Below, one piece after another: positions 24,761 through 33,395 of a stretch of 64,000 bases of DNA (its first letter is position 1; each line of letters opens with the position of its first letter). The stretch spans positions 591,904 to 655,903 of the forward strand of contig NZ_JH414505.1 in assembly GCF_000238075.1 (NCBI RefSeq), given 5' to 3'. Source of the DNA: Oribacterium asaccharolyticum ACB7. GTDB taxonomy: Bacteria > Bacillota > Clostridia > Lachnospirales > Lachnospiraceae. The notes beneath the pieces were generated by a model that was given only the letters and a program-made list of their open reading frames with translations, ran no database searches and was not told the DNA's origin. Both the position numbers and the translations under genes were made by a program.

Positions 24761-26425
24761 TTATTCCGTCCAATCCGGCAGCTTCTTACTCATGGTATAG
24801 GTCAGAATGGCAATTTCCAGGAAGAGCCTGTCGCTATGCTCCCGGAAATTCCTATGGATTAATTTTCCGATTTGCTCCATTCGATACTTCACCGAATTCG
24901 GGTGAAGAAACATCCTCTCCGCGGCAAGCTTCAGATTCCAGTCACACTCCGAAACAACCTGCAAAGTCTCCAGCATGTTTTTCCCGTTTTTCCGGTCATA
25001 GTCGAGTAGAGGTTGCAAACAATTTCTACAGGCCTCCAAAGCTTCCTGATTGTCCAAAATCGGAAGAAAAATCCGGAATAAATCCATTTTTTCATAATAC
25101 AAAATACGGTTAAACCAGGAAAAAATATAGCTTAAGCGAATGACTTCACGGGCCTCCTGATAGCTCAAATGAATTTGCTCTATATTCTCGTAATATCTGC
25201 CGATTCCGAAAGAAATGGTAAAGGGGATATTTATAATGCATCTCTGAATCCGAGAAAAGGCTTCGGCGATATTCTTCTCCATCAGCTTCCGTTCCTTCGG
25301 CCGAATGCTCAGAACAAAAATAATGATGTCGCTCAGCTTCACATAGTGGGCATTCGGGTAGAGTTTCAAAATCTCCCGAATGGAAATGTCAAAGATTTCC
25401 GTACTCATTTCCTCCAGCATCTTACTTGTGTTGTTGCTGAAATTCCTTTTGAAGCGTTGCTTAATGTTGTTGATATCCACTTCCAAGACGATTCCGCCAT
25501 GATGAAAATCCCAGCCGAAGATTTCCGCACGATTATGAATTTCGGTTTCGCTCTTAATATTGTGAATCAAAATATCCTGAATCAGAAGCCCTTTATAGCG
25601 TTCCGCAACCTGCCGGTTGGAGATGATGGTTTGCTCTCGCAAGATAATATTTGTGGTTGTATTTTCCAGTGCAATCTTAAAACCCGGATCTTTTTCCTGC
25701 ATCAATAATGCATTAGCACTTTCCTCTTCCGTCTCCCGTTCCAAGACCCCTTTTTCAAAAATAAGTACGCCGAAGCTTCGACTTTGGTTGGCAATCAGAT
25801 GAAGATCATACCGTGTCCGGTCAAGATCTCGATGAGAAAGAATTCTTTCCGCCTGCAAGTGCTGTGCAAGGCTGCTGTCCGAATCCGAATACCAGATTTG
25901 CACCGTTTCAAAATCCAAAAACGCTGCTGGAACCCCCACTATCGACATGAAAGTCGCAAGGATATCGGGGATACTGGCGTCGCTCACGGCCAGTTCCGTG
26001 AACTTGGTATGAATAAGATTCGCCTGAATCAGACGGTTCGTTTGCTGATTCACCAGTTCACTTAAAATAGGATTGATAATATCCGCATAGGGAAACTTCT
26101 GCGGAATCAAAAGAAGAGGAAGACCGAGGTTATCGGCAAGTGAAACTGCAGAATCCGGAATGTTCTCGATATAACGCCCTTGCTTTATCCCGAGCGCACT
26201 GGCCTTTCGCCGATGCAGGGTATGAATAAAGGCAAGAAGCGCCTCTTCGTCGTCTTTTAACATATAAGCGGTCGTAATGACGAACTCTCCGCCCGAAAGC
26301 CATTTGGCACCGTCCGGCGTGTCAATGACCGTCACCGTGCTGATGGCATTTCCTGCACCGGACAAGCCGGCAATCAGAGAAAATTCGGAAAATCTTTTGT
26401 CCTTTAAAACATCCTGTATCTTCAT
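24761..26425 (-). CDS. PucR-family transcriptional regulator
   Basis: A regulator of about 554 residues. The reading frame extends 73 codons further upstream, but MKIQDVLKDKRFSEFSLIAG is the normal PucR N-terminus, so the ATG at 26425 (AGGA nine bases upstream) is chosen. The N-terminal domain holds STVTVIDTPDGAKWLSGGEFVITTAYM, typical of purine-catabolism-type regulators; a GGDEF-like middle region follows, and the C-terminal helix-turn-helix is CDWNLKLAAERMFLHPNSVKYRMEQIGKLI. The next genes upstream encode an M20 amidohydrolase and two membrane proteins on the same strand, which are its probable targets. The ligand is unknown. Confidence 0.88.
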   Translation of the reverse strand: MKIQDVLKDKRFSEFSLIAGLSGAGNAISTVTVIDTPDGAKWLSGGEFVITTAYMLKDDEEALLAFIHTLHRRKASALGIKQGRYIENIPDSAVSLADNLGLPLLLIPQKFPYADIINPILSELVNQQTNRLIQANLIHTKFTELAVSDASIPDILATFMSIVGVPAAFLDFETVQIWYSDSDSSLAQHLQAERILSHRDLDRTRYDLHLIANQSRSFGVLIFEKGVLERETEEESANALLMQEKDPGFKIALENTTTNIILREQTIISNRQVAERYKGLLIQDILIHNIKSETEIHNRAEIFGWDFHHGGIVLEVDINNIKQRFKRNFSNNTSKMLEEMSTEIFDISIREILKLYPNAHYVKLSDIIIFVLSIRPKERKLMEKNIAEAFSRIQRCIINIPFTISFGIGRYYENIEQIHLSYQEAREVIRLSYIFSWFNRILYYEKMDLFRIFLPILDNQEALEACRNCLQPLLDYDRKNGKNMLETLQVVSECDWNLKLAAERMFLHPNSVKYRMEQIGKLIHRNFREHSDRLFLEIAILTYTMSKKLPDWTE

Positions 26426-26788
26426 AATAAGTCCTATTTTCTGCAAGCGATACAAACCGTGACTTTCATTATACGAAGCGCGAAAGAGGATTGTCAAATA
26501 CGATGTAGGATTGCATGAGACAATACACTGCAAATACAGTGATACAGTGCAATACGCTGCAGCACGGATGCGACAATATAACAAAGTATGAGCCGACCAA
26601 TACAGCGAACCGAACGAAGTAAAAGTGACTCCCGAAAGGGACAAAGCCCTAAACGAAAGCCACTTTTACAGAGGCAGGAATTTATGGAAACGCGAGCCTC
26701 CTCCCCATTCGAAAACGTGGAGGAAACAAGCGTTATCACCTGTATTTCGAGGATTCAGCTCTTTTAACTGTAGAAATTTCTCTGTATT
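26426..26788. promoter_or_regulatory. Gap between pucR-like gene and M20 gene with repeats and a hairpin
   Basis: No convincing gene. It holds two copies of CAATAC(A/G)CTGCA (26521-26532 and 26550-26561) with two adjoining ATACAGTG units between them (26534-26549), and an imperfect 11-bp inverted repeat TAAAAGTG-CT (26620-26630 with 26658-26668). The first group could be binding sites ahead of the regulator gene; the second looks like an RNA hairpin after the M20 gene. Confidence 0.4.
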
Positions 26789-27964
26789 TTACTTCAGAAA
26801 TTTCTCCGCAATCGCTACGAAGCTTGCGCTACCCATCCAGAATACATCCTCATCCACGTCAAACTTCGGATTATGATGCGGATAATCGGTCTTCTTGGCC
26901 GGATTCGTGGAGCTTAAGAACATAAATGCTCCCGGCGCTTTCTGCAGGTAGAGAGCAAAATCCTCTCCGCCCATGTTCGGGCTCTCTCTATAAGTAACCA
27001 TATGCTCTCCGAAGATATCCCGGATGGCATCCTGGGCAAAGAGCGCCATATCCTTATCATTGATAACGGGAGGTGCACCCCAGTCCATGGTATAGTCTAC
27101 ACTGCCGCCGAAAGCCTCCGCAGTGGTTTTTGCGATTTCACCGATTCGTTTTGCCAGCTTCTGCCTGATGTCTTCTTTTAAAGCACGGGTTGTTCCCTCA
27201 ATATGCACGGTTGACGGAATGGCATTGTACTGCTCTCCTCCGCGGATCATGCCCATGGTGATTACCCCCGCATCCGTTGCAGCAATCTCTCTGGCATTGA
27301 TGGTCTGCAATGCGAGGACGATGTGGGATGCAATATTAATCGGATCAACTCCTTTTTCCGGTGTGGAAGCGTGACAGCCCACGCCCTTTACATCCAGTAC
27401 AAAACGATCATAGGAGGCCATAATCGGTCCCGGAATACAAGCGATGGTTCCGCAGGGAATCGTCTTATCCAAGATGCTTCCGATGTGGATTCCGAAAACC
27501 GCATCCACGCCTTCCATTCCGCCGTTCTCAATCACAATAGCGGATCCCTTAGCCAGCTCCTCTGCGGTCTGGAAGAAGAAACGAATCTCGCCGGAAAGCT
27601 CTTCTCTATGCGGGTAGAGCACCTTGATTGCCCCGAGCAGCATAGCCGCGTGCGTATCATGTCCGCAGGCATGCATGCATCCCGGATGCGTCGAGCTAAA
27701 GGAAAGACCCGTATCTTCCGTAATCGGAAGAGCATCCATGTCCGCGCGAAGAGCAAGAACCTTTCCCGGTTTTCCACACTTCATAGTCGCAATAACGCTG
27801 CTGTCCTTCTCGGAAAGTGTATAGGGAATGCCGATTTCATCCAGCTTCTTCACAACAAACTCACGAGTCTTCGGTAAGTTAAAGCCCAGCTCCGGAATCT
27901 TATGCAATTCTCTTCGCATAGCCACAATTTCCTCTTGCAAATCTTTACACTCTTTCCACCACAT
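26789..27964 (-). CDS. M20 family metallo-amidohydrolase (hippurate/N-acyl-amino-acid hydrolase type)
   Basis: A 391-residue dinuclear zinc hydrolase that releases amino acids from N-acyl or N-aryl-acyl derivatives. Family motifs: LRADMDALPITEDTG (first metal ligand region), MHACGHDTHAAMLLGA, FFQTAEELAKGSAIVIENGG with the catalytic glutamate, a dimerisation domain with GVGCHASTPEKGVDPI, GMIRGGEQYNAIPSTVHIEGTTR and NMGGEDFALYLQ near the end. TAAAAGGAGG precedes the ATG. It lies just downstream of two DUF5058-type membrane proteins and upstream of a PucR regulator, suggesting that the imported compound is an N-acylated amino acid or dipeptide-like molecule. The exact substrate is not readable. 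Confidence 0.92.
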   Translation of the reverse strand: MWWKECKDLQEEIVAMRRELHKIPELGFNLPKTREFVVKKLDEIGIPYTLSEKDSSVIATMKCGKPGKVLALRADMDALPITEDTGLSFSSTHPGCMHACGHDTHAAMLLGAIKVLYPHREELSGEIRFFFQTAEELAKGSAIVIENGGMEGVDAVFGIHIGSILDKTIPCGTIACIPGPIMASYDRFVLDVKGVGCHASTPEKGVDPINIASHIVLALQTINAREIAATDAGVITMGMIRGGEQYNAIPSTVHIEGTTRALKEDIRQKLAKRIGEIAKTTAEAFGGSVDYTMDWGAPPVINDKDMALFAQDAIRDIFGEHMVTYRESPNMGGEDFALYLQKAPGAFMFLSSTNPAKKTDYPHHNPKFDVDEDVFWMGSASFVAIAEKFLK

Positions 27965-28015
27965 ATTTTCCTCCTTTTATCTATGCAGTTCTATTCTTAT
28001 TTCTTTCTCCATCCT

Positions 28016-28693
28016 TTATGCCGCCTGTGCCTTCTTCTTATCCATGACATAGAAAATTCTGGAAAAAATAACCGTTCCGAATACCGATAAGAGGATAATG
28101 AGCCAAGCCGGAAGTCCGCCGACAGCCTTGCAGCAAATGGGAATTGCCAAACCAATCAGCGCGAGCTTCGGGTTCTTTATTCCGAAATTTCCGAGTGTTG
28201 CACCGAAAATAGCTGCGGAAGCATAGGATTTTAAGCCTTCACTTACAACTGCAGGCAAAACGGTAACTACTGCTGCTCCCACAAAGGCCGCCGCCGTAGT
28301 GGCAATGAGGTTCGTGATGATGGAGCCGCAGATTGCCATGGTGGAAACCACCTCCGCCTGAATGGTTCCGGGCTCACTCTTCGTCACATCCTGTGCAAGA
28401 GCCGCGCAGGGAACACGCATATTTCCGATATTTCCGGAAAGGAAGCTAAGGTAAGTTCCGGACATGCCGAGTGCCGCATAATAAGAAACCGGCTCTACTA
28501 CATAGAAGGCTCCGAAGGAAATCAGAAGCATTCCCCAGGCTTCAAGAACGAACTTCGGATTAGGCCAACAGTTATAACGAATACAGAGGTAAAGCACCGG
28601 GATAAACGCGGTAATTGCCGCCAAAATATTCGTAGGGCTTCCTATTAAGATACTTTTCTTTCTCCAAATCGGCATATATTCTTTGCTATCCAT
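28016..28693 (-). CDS. Multi-pass membrane protein, partner of the DUF5058 protein
   Basis: A 225-residue protein with about five or six hydrophobic helices, opening MDSKEYMPIWRKKSILIGSP and containing NIGNMRVPCAALAQDVTKSEPGT and a glycine-rich FGATLGNFGIKNPKLALIGLAIP. GGAGACAAAGTT precedes the ATG. It follows the DUF5058 gene by 18 bases and is followed by the M20 hydrolase, so all three are probably co-transcribed. I did not recognise a characterised family; the paired arrangement suggests the two membrane proteins form one transporter for the hydrolase substrate. That is inference from position only. Confidence 0.7.
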   Translation of the reverse strand: MDSKEYMPIWRKKSILIGSPTNILAAITAFIPVLYLCIRYNCWPNPKFVLEAWGMLLISFGAFYVVEPVSYYAALGMSGTYLSFLSGNIGNMRVPCAALAQDVTKSEPGTIQAEVVSTMAICGSIITNLIATTAAAFVGAAVVTVLPAVVSEGLKSYASAAIFGATLGNFGIKNPKLALIGLAIPICCKAVGGLPAWLIILLSVFGTVIFSRIFYVMDKKKAQAA

Positions 28694-28711
28694 AACTTTG
28701 TCTCCTTTCCC

Positions 28712-29437
28712 TTATTTCCCGAAGAGGATGGCAACCGCAATCCCCAGAATCATAGCGATTCCCAAAGAATACTCCGCAAGCTTCGGAACCTTAGGCACAA
28801 CGAATTTTCCGAGAAGAATCATAAATATCGCACCGCCAAAGCAAGCATAGGCGTTTCCGATGTTCAAGTCGCTAAGGCCGCCTTTTCCGATAATGAGATT
28901 TGCAAAAAGGTAGGCAAAAATACCGATGGAGCAGGCTGTGGACATTGCGGCAAGCCACTTCATATCACCACCGGACATCTTTTCTCTGATTTTCTCAAGT
29001 CCCGGTGTGGCAACTCCGGTGAAAAGAAGCCAACCTGCACCGTTTAAAGCCATGGCAAACCAGGAAACCGCAAGCACTTCTATGTTGTAGCCGGGGTCGG
29101 AAAGTCCTTTCTCCAAGCCGCAAGCCTGTGCACCGTAGGTTGCCGCAGTGAGCTCGGTCGGAGCCGCACCAATAATCGAAAGGCGAAGCCAAGACATCGG
29201 TCCGCCGATAACGGACATCAGTCCTACCATGATGATGAATACTCCGAGTGCCGGTCCAATAGCGGAAATCAAGCCGATTTTAAACGCCTTCTTCGGAATC
29301 TCCGGATCCACGTTACAAACCTTGGTTGCCTTTTTTGCTTCCCGGATATAGAGGAATGTCTGGAGGGCGGAAATAAACACGGTAAAGCCCGCCAGAAGCC
29401 AGAATATCGGAAGATTGGAAATTTTTACATGATCCAT
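28712..29437 (-). CDS. DUF5058-type membrane protein, probable transporter subunit
   Basis: A 241-residue membrane protein with about six helices. It starts MDHVKISNLPIFWLLAGFTV and contains the conserved-looking FKIGLISAIGPALGVFIIMVGLM, GGPMSWLRLSIIGAAPTELTAA and IEVLAVSWFAMALNGAGW segments; these match my memory of the DUF5058 family, which has no assigned activity. GAAGGAGGAG precedes the ATG. First gene of the operon with its membrane partner and the M20 hydrolase. A TATAAT box and a 9+6+9 inverted repeat lie about 105 to 135 bases upstream, probably the regulated promoter. Confidence 0.7.
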   Translation of the reverse strand: MDHVKISNLPIFWLLAGFTVFISALQTFLYIREAKKATKVCNVDPEIPKKAFKIGLISAIGPALGVFIIMVGLMSVIGGPMSWLRLSIIGAAPTELTAATYGAQACGLEKGLSDPGYNIEVLAVSWFAMALNGAGWLLFTGVATPGLEKIREKMSGGDMKWLAAMSTACSIGIFAYLFANLIIGKGGLSDLNIGNAYACFGGAIFMILLGKFVVPKVPKLAEYSLGIAMILGIAVAILFGK

Positions 29438-29539
29438 AAATTCTCCTCCTTCATGATGTCGGTAACTATGGGATAAGTCGCACGCTTATCCCGCTCAACT
29501 TGTTTTAATTTTAACAAAATCAAGTTCCGAATTGTATTG

Positions 29540-29572
29540 ATTATAAACACAAAGAAAGCCTATTTTCTTTGT
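29540..29572 (-). promoter_or_regulatory. Promoter region with inverted repeat upstream of the DUF5058 operon
   Basis: Minus-strand TATAAT (29540-29545) next to a perfect inverted repeat ACAAAGAAA / TTTCTTTGT with a six-base spacer (29549-29572), which occupies the place of the -35. A -35 hexamer was not found, which fits an activator-dependent promoter; the PucR-like regulator is a candidate. Confidence 0.45.
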
Positions 29573-29698
29573 TATTTTATACAAATTATGTAAAGCTCAA
29601 CAAATAAAGAGAAGTAGATTGTGTGCATTTTTAATAAAAATAAATAATAGATGTTTTATTTTTTGTTTAAAATACCCCTGTATCCTCATGCAAATTTC

Positions 29699-29745
29699 TT
29701 GACAGCGAAGAAGCCTAGTACTAGGATTATATTAGTTTAAACTAA
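29699..29745 (+). promoter_or_regulatory. Promoter with two palindromes upstream of the ABC exporter pair
   Basis: TTGACA (29699-29704), 17 bases, TAGGAT (29722-29727). Palindrome CCTAGTACTAGG (29714-29725) overlaps the spacer and -10; palindrome TTAGTTTAAACTAA (29732-29745) covers the expected transcription start. The second resembles DtxR/MntR-type sites with TTAG-CTAA ends, hinting at metal control. Confidence 0.6.
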
Positions 29746-29769
29746 CTTATTTGAGAGAAAGGCGATATC

Positions 29770-31554
29770 ATGAAGAAAAAAAAGGACCATGAGTGTCTTG
29801 CTAAGAACTGTTCTCATCAGGAAAAAAACCCTTCTCCGATTCTTTGGGCTCTGTCTCAGACCGGCTCTCACAAAGGGGAATATATAAAAAGTGTACTTTT
29901 TGCCGTCATCGGCGTGGCCTTTTCCCTTGCCCCGTATTTTGTCATTGTAGAAATAGTAGATGGCCTGATGAGCGGCAATCGGGACTTCTCCTTCTACCTT
30001 GGAAAATGTCTTATTACAGCACTCCTTTGGATAGGGAGGGTCCTTTTCCATTCCCTTTCCACAGGGAAAAGCCATGCGGCGACCTTTGCGGTTCTCGGGG
30101 AGATTCGAAAACGTTGTACGGAAAAACTCATCCGTATGCCCCTGGGTGCCGTACAGGAACAAAGTTCCGGAGCCTTAAAAAGTACAATCATCGAGCGGAT
30201 TGACAGTATGGAAACCACGCTCGCGCATATTGTGCCCGAATTCACGGCGAACCTTCTGATTCCCCTTTGCATTCTCCTATACATTTTTAGTCTGGATTGG
30301 AGAATGGGGCTTGCCGAGCTCCTTACTCTTCCTGTCGGACTCGTAAGCTTTGCCGTCATGATGGGCGGCAGTCAGAAGTTTTATGAGCATGCCGTGGAAG
30401 CCACGAAAACCTTGAACAATACCTCCGTGGAATATATCGGAGGGATTCAAGTCATCAAAGTCTTCGGAAAAACAAAGTCCAGTTACGCACGCTTTGTAAG
30501 AGACGCCTATGAAGCGGCAAACAGCTATATTTCCTGGATGCGATACTATATTCTCCCTATGACCTTTTCTCTTGCCGTCATGCCGGCAACCCTCCTCCCC
30601 GTTCTTCCGATTGGGGGAATTTTGGTTCGTAGCGGAACGCTTAGCAGCAATCACTTTGTGATGATTCTCATTCTTTCCGTAGGACTTGTTACCCCTCTTA
30701 TCACTTTGATGAGCTATGGCGATGATTTCCAAACCATGGGAACCATTATGGGCGAGGTAAGAGCTCTTCTGAATGCCCCGGAAATGGAGCGCCCGAAAGA
30801 GGGAGATTCTCCGGAGAAAAACGACCTGGCGCTTCGCGATGTCCATTTTTCCTACAAAGAAAAAGAGGTATTGCACGGCATTTCCATGGAGATTCCGGAA
30901 GGAAGCTTCGTTGCCCTGGTTGGCCCGAGCGGTAGCGGAAAGAGCACGATTGCAAGGCTGATTGCCTCGCTTTGGGATGTAGAGAAAGGCGGTATTTTCC
31001 TAGGAGGAAAGGATATCCGGGAGATTCCGCAGGAGGTCTACGCCGAAAAGTTCGCCTTTGTCTCTCAGGATAACTTTCTGTTTAATAGGAGCGTGCGGGA
31101 AAATATCCGACTGGGAAATCCCGCCGCAACGGACAGTGAGGTGGAAGAAGTTGCGAGGAAGGCCGGCTGCCATGATTTTATCCTCTCTCTGGAGAAGGGC
31201 TATGATACGCTCGTAGGAAACGCAGGCGGCCATCTTTCGGGCGGCGAGCGCCAGAGAATTTCCATAGCAAGAGCCATGTTAAAAGCCGCTCCCATTGTGA
31301 TTCTTGACGAGGCGACCGCCTATACCGACCCGGAAAATGAAGCCCTGATTCAGCGTTCTGTCTCCAAGCTCACCGAGGGAAAGACCTTGATTGTCATTGC
31401 GCACCGCCTAAGCACCATCGTTGATGCAGATAAAATCTTCGTTATAGAGGACGGAAGAATCAATGACTCCGGAACCCATGAAGAACTCTTATCTCGAGGA
31501 GGACTGTACAGCGCGATGTGGAAAGCGCATGAGGAGGTGAAGGACAATGCTTAG
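29770..31554 (+). CDS. ABC transporter, fused permease-ATPase, subunit 1
   Basis: A 594-residue half-transporter of the exporter fold: six helices in the first 320 residues, then an ATPase with Walker A GPSGSGKSTIARL, Q-loop FVSQDNFLFNRSVRENI, signature LSGGERQRISIARAML, Walker B IVILDEATAYTDPENE and switch HRLSTI. AAAGGCG precedes the ATG. A cysteine- and histidine-containing N-terminal tail (HECLAKNCSHQEK) is unusual and might bind a metal. Its stop overlaps the start of subunit 2 by eight bases, so the pair forms a heterodimer. The general similarity is to the siderophore-type (IrtAB/YbtPQ) exporters; a metal-type operator supports this, but the cargo is unproven. Confidence 0.9.
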   Translation: MKKKKDHECLAKNCSHQEKNPSPILWALSQTGSHKGEYIKSVLFAVIGVAFSLAPYFVIVEIVDGLMSGNRDFSFYLGKCLITALLWIGRVLFHSLSTGKSHAATFAVLGEIRKRCTEKLIRMPLGAVQEQSSGALKSTIIERIDSMETTLAHIVPEFTANLLIPLCILLYIFSLDWRMGLAELLTLPVGLVSFAVMMGGSQKFYEHAVEATKTLNNTSVEYIGGIQVIKVFGKTKSSYARFVRDAYEAANSYISWMRYYILPMTFSLAVMPATLLPVLPIGGILVRSGTLSSNHFVMILILSVGLVTPLITLMSYGDDFQTMGTIMGEVRALLNAPEMERPKEGDSPEKNDLALRDVHFSYKEKEVLHGISMEIPEGSFVALVGPSGSGKSTIARLIASLWDVEKGGIFLGGKDIREIPQEVYAEKFAFVSQDNFLFNRSVRENIRLGNPAATDSEVEEVARKAGCHDFILSLEKGYDTLVGNAGGHLSGGERQRISIARAMLKAAPIVILDEATAYTDPENEALIQRSVSKLTEGKTLIVIAHRLSTIVDADKIFVIEDGRINDSGTHEELLSRGGLYSAMWKAHEEVKDNA

Positions 31555-33286
31555 TATCATTCGTCATTTCTTTCAATTTTGCGGAGTGGAAAACCGCAGG
31601 AAATTTACCCTTTCCCTTTTTCTCGGAGTTGGTGACGCTTTTTTCAACGCTTTAAAAATTCCCGCTATTGCCGTGATGTTAAAGGCTCTTCTCGCTTCCG
31701 AAATCCGCATGGAGGACATTTTCCTAAGCCTCGGCATCATGCTCCTCAGCATCCTCGGTATCAGTCTTATCAAGTCGAAAAGCATGATGTTGCAAACCGA
31801 AGCGGGCTATGATACCTGCGCAAGAAAAAGAGTGGAAATCGCGGAGCACCTCCGTTACCTTCCCATGGGCTATTTCAATCAGAATTCCCTCGGGCAAATC
31901 AGCTCTGTCACAACGAATACCATGCAGATGCTGGAAAATGTGGCTACCCGCGTGATTATGCAGGTTTCGGAAGGCTTGCTCACCACAAGTCTTATCATTC
32001 TTATGCTCTTTTTCTTTGACTACCGTATCGCTCTCGTTCTGCTTGTCGGCTTTGTCCTCTTCCTCTTCTGTAACAGCGCTTTGCAAAGGACAGCCGGGAA
32101 GCTTTCCGGACGGAAAATCGAAGCCGAATCCACTCTTGTGGAAAAGGTGCTCGAGTACCTCCAAGGGATGGCGGAGGTCAAGGCTTACCATTTAAGCGGA
32201 GAAAAGAGCCGGGAGCTAAACGAGGCCATTCATGAAAATGTGCGGATCAACACGGAAATGGAGCTCTCCTTTATTCCGATAATGGCTCTGCAAAGCCTTA
32301 TTGCAAAGCTCAGCGGCGTCGCCATGGTGCTCTTTTCCTGCCTTTTCTACTGCAGCGGCAGTATGACCACCTTAAATGCCATTGTCATGGTCATCTCCGC
32401 TTTTATTGTAAATGCGAGTCTGGAAAGTGCCGGAAGCTATTCCGCCCTCCTCCGTATCGTGGATATAAGTGTGGATAGAGCGGAAGAAATTCTCCGCACC
32501 CCGCAAATGAGTATTTCGGGAGAGGACATCCAGCCGAAAAAAAGAGAACTTTCTGCGGAAGCGCTTGCCTTTTCCTACGATCAGCGTTTAATTATAGATG
32601 GAATATCTCTCGCAATTCCGGAACACACGACCACAGCCATTGTCGGACCGAGCGGCAGCGGAAAAACCACTTTAGTCAGTCTACTTGCGCGCTTCTGGGA
32701 TCCGGAAAAGGGAAAAGTTCTGCTCGGCGCGCGAAACGTCAAGGACTACGACATGGACAGCCTTATGGCGAATTTCAGTTTCGTCTTCCAAAATGTCTAT
32801 CTCTTCCACGACAGCATCTTGAACAATATCCGCTTTGCCCGTCCGGAAGCATCTTTAGAGGAAGTGATCGAGGTTTCCAAGAAGGCCTGCTGCCACGACT
32901 TTATCACTGCGCTCCCTGACGGCTATGACACCGTAATCGGAGAAGGCGGCGCCTCTCTTTCCGGCGGAGAAAAGCAGAGAATTTCCATTGCCCGCGCCAT
33001 GATGAAGGACTCGCCCGTCATTTTCCTGGACGAAGCCACCGCGAACGTAGATCCGGAAAATGAGAACGAGCTGATGCACGCCATTTCCTCTCTCACGAAA
33101 GAGAAGACCGTGATTCTGATTGCCCACCGCTTAAAAACCGTTTCCAAGGCGGATCAGATTCTGGTCCTCGATCACGGTAAAATCGTGCAAAGAGGAACCC
33201 ATGAAGAGCTGCTTAAGGAAGACGGCCTGTACAGGGATTTCATTCAGGAAAGAAAAGAGGCGGTCAGCTGGAAGGTCAGAAAATAA
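31547..33286 (+). CDS. ABC transporter, fused permease-ATPase, subunit 2
   Basis: A 579-residue partner of the preceding gene: permease of six helices (starting SIIRHFFQFCGVENRRKFTL), then an ATPase with Walker A GPSGSGKTTLVSL, Q-loop FVFQNVYLFHDSILNNI, signature LSGGEKQRISIARAMM, Walker B VIFLDEATANVDPENE and switch HRLKTV. Both catalytic glutamates after Walker B are present in the two subunits, so both ATP sites may work. GAGGAGG sits 11 bases before the ATG inside the previous gene. Function as in subunit 1: export or import of a metal chelate, peptide or drug; unknown. Confidence 0.9.
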   Translation: MLSIIRHFFQFCGVENRRKFTLSLFLGVGDAFFNALKIPAIAVMLKALLASEIRMEDIFLSLGIMLLSILGISLIKSKSMMLQTEAGYDTCARKRVEIAEHLRYLPMGYFNQNSLGQISSVTTNTMQMLENVATRVIMQVSEGLLTTSLIILMLFFFDYRIALVLLVGFVLFLFCNSALQRTAGKLSGRKIEAESTLVEKVLEYLQGMAEVKAYHLSGEKSRELNEAIHENVRINTEMELSFIPIMALQSLIAKLSGVAMVLFSCLFYCSGSMTTLNAIVMVISAFIVNASLESAGSYSALLRIVDISVDRAEEILRTPQMSISGEDIQPKKRELSAEALAFSYDQRLIIDGISLAIPEHTTTAIVGPSGSGKTTLVSLLARFWDPEKGKVLLGARNVKDYDMDSLMANFSFVFQNVYLFHDSILNNIRFARPEASLEEVIEVSKKACCHDFITALPDGYDTVIGEGGASLSGGEKQRISIARAMMKDSPVIFLDEATANVDPENENELMHAISSLTKEKTVILIAHRLKTVSKADQILVLDHGKIVQRGTHEELLKEDGLYRDFIQERKEAVSWKVRK

Positions 33287-33395
33287 ACATTTCCCCCGCT
33301 GCATTCTTCCAAAGCCTGAAGCTAATGCTATAGAATCTTCCTGTCGATTATTCCAAGGGAGATAGGAAATCGAAAGGCTCAAAGAAAGGATGCTT

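Noticed and set aside
29438..29769. A small gene in the divergent gap
   Set aside because: The 332 bases are AT-rich with no frame preceded by a ribosome site; promoters and palindromes explain the visible structure.
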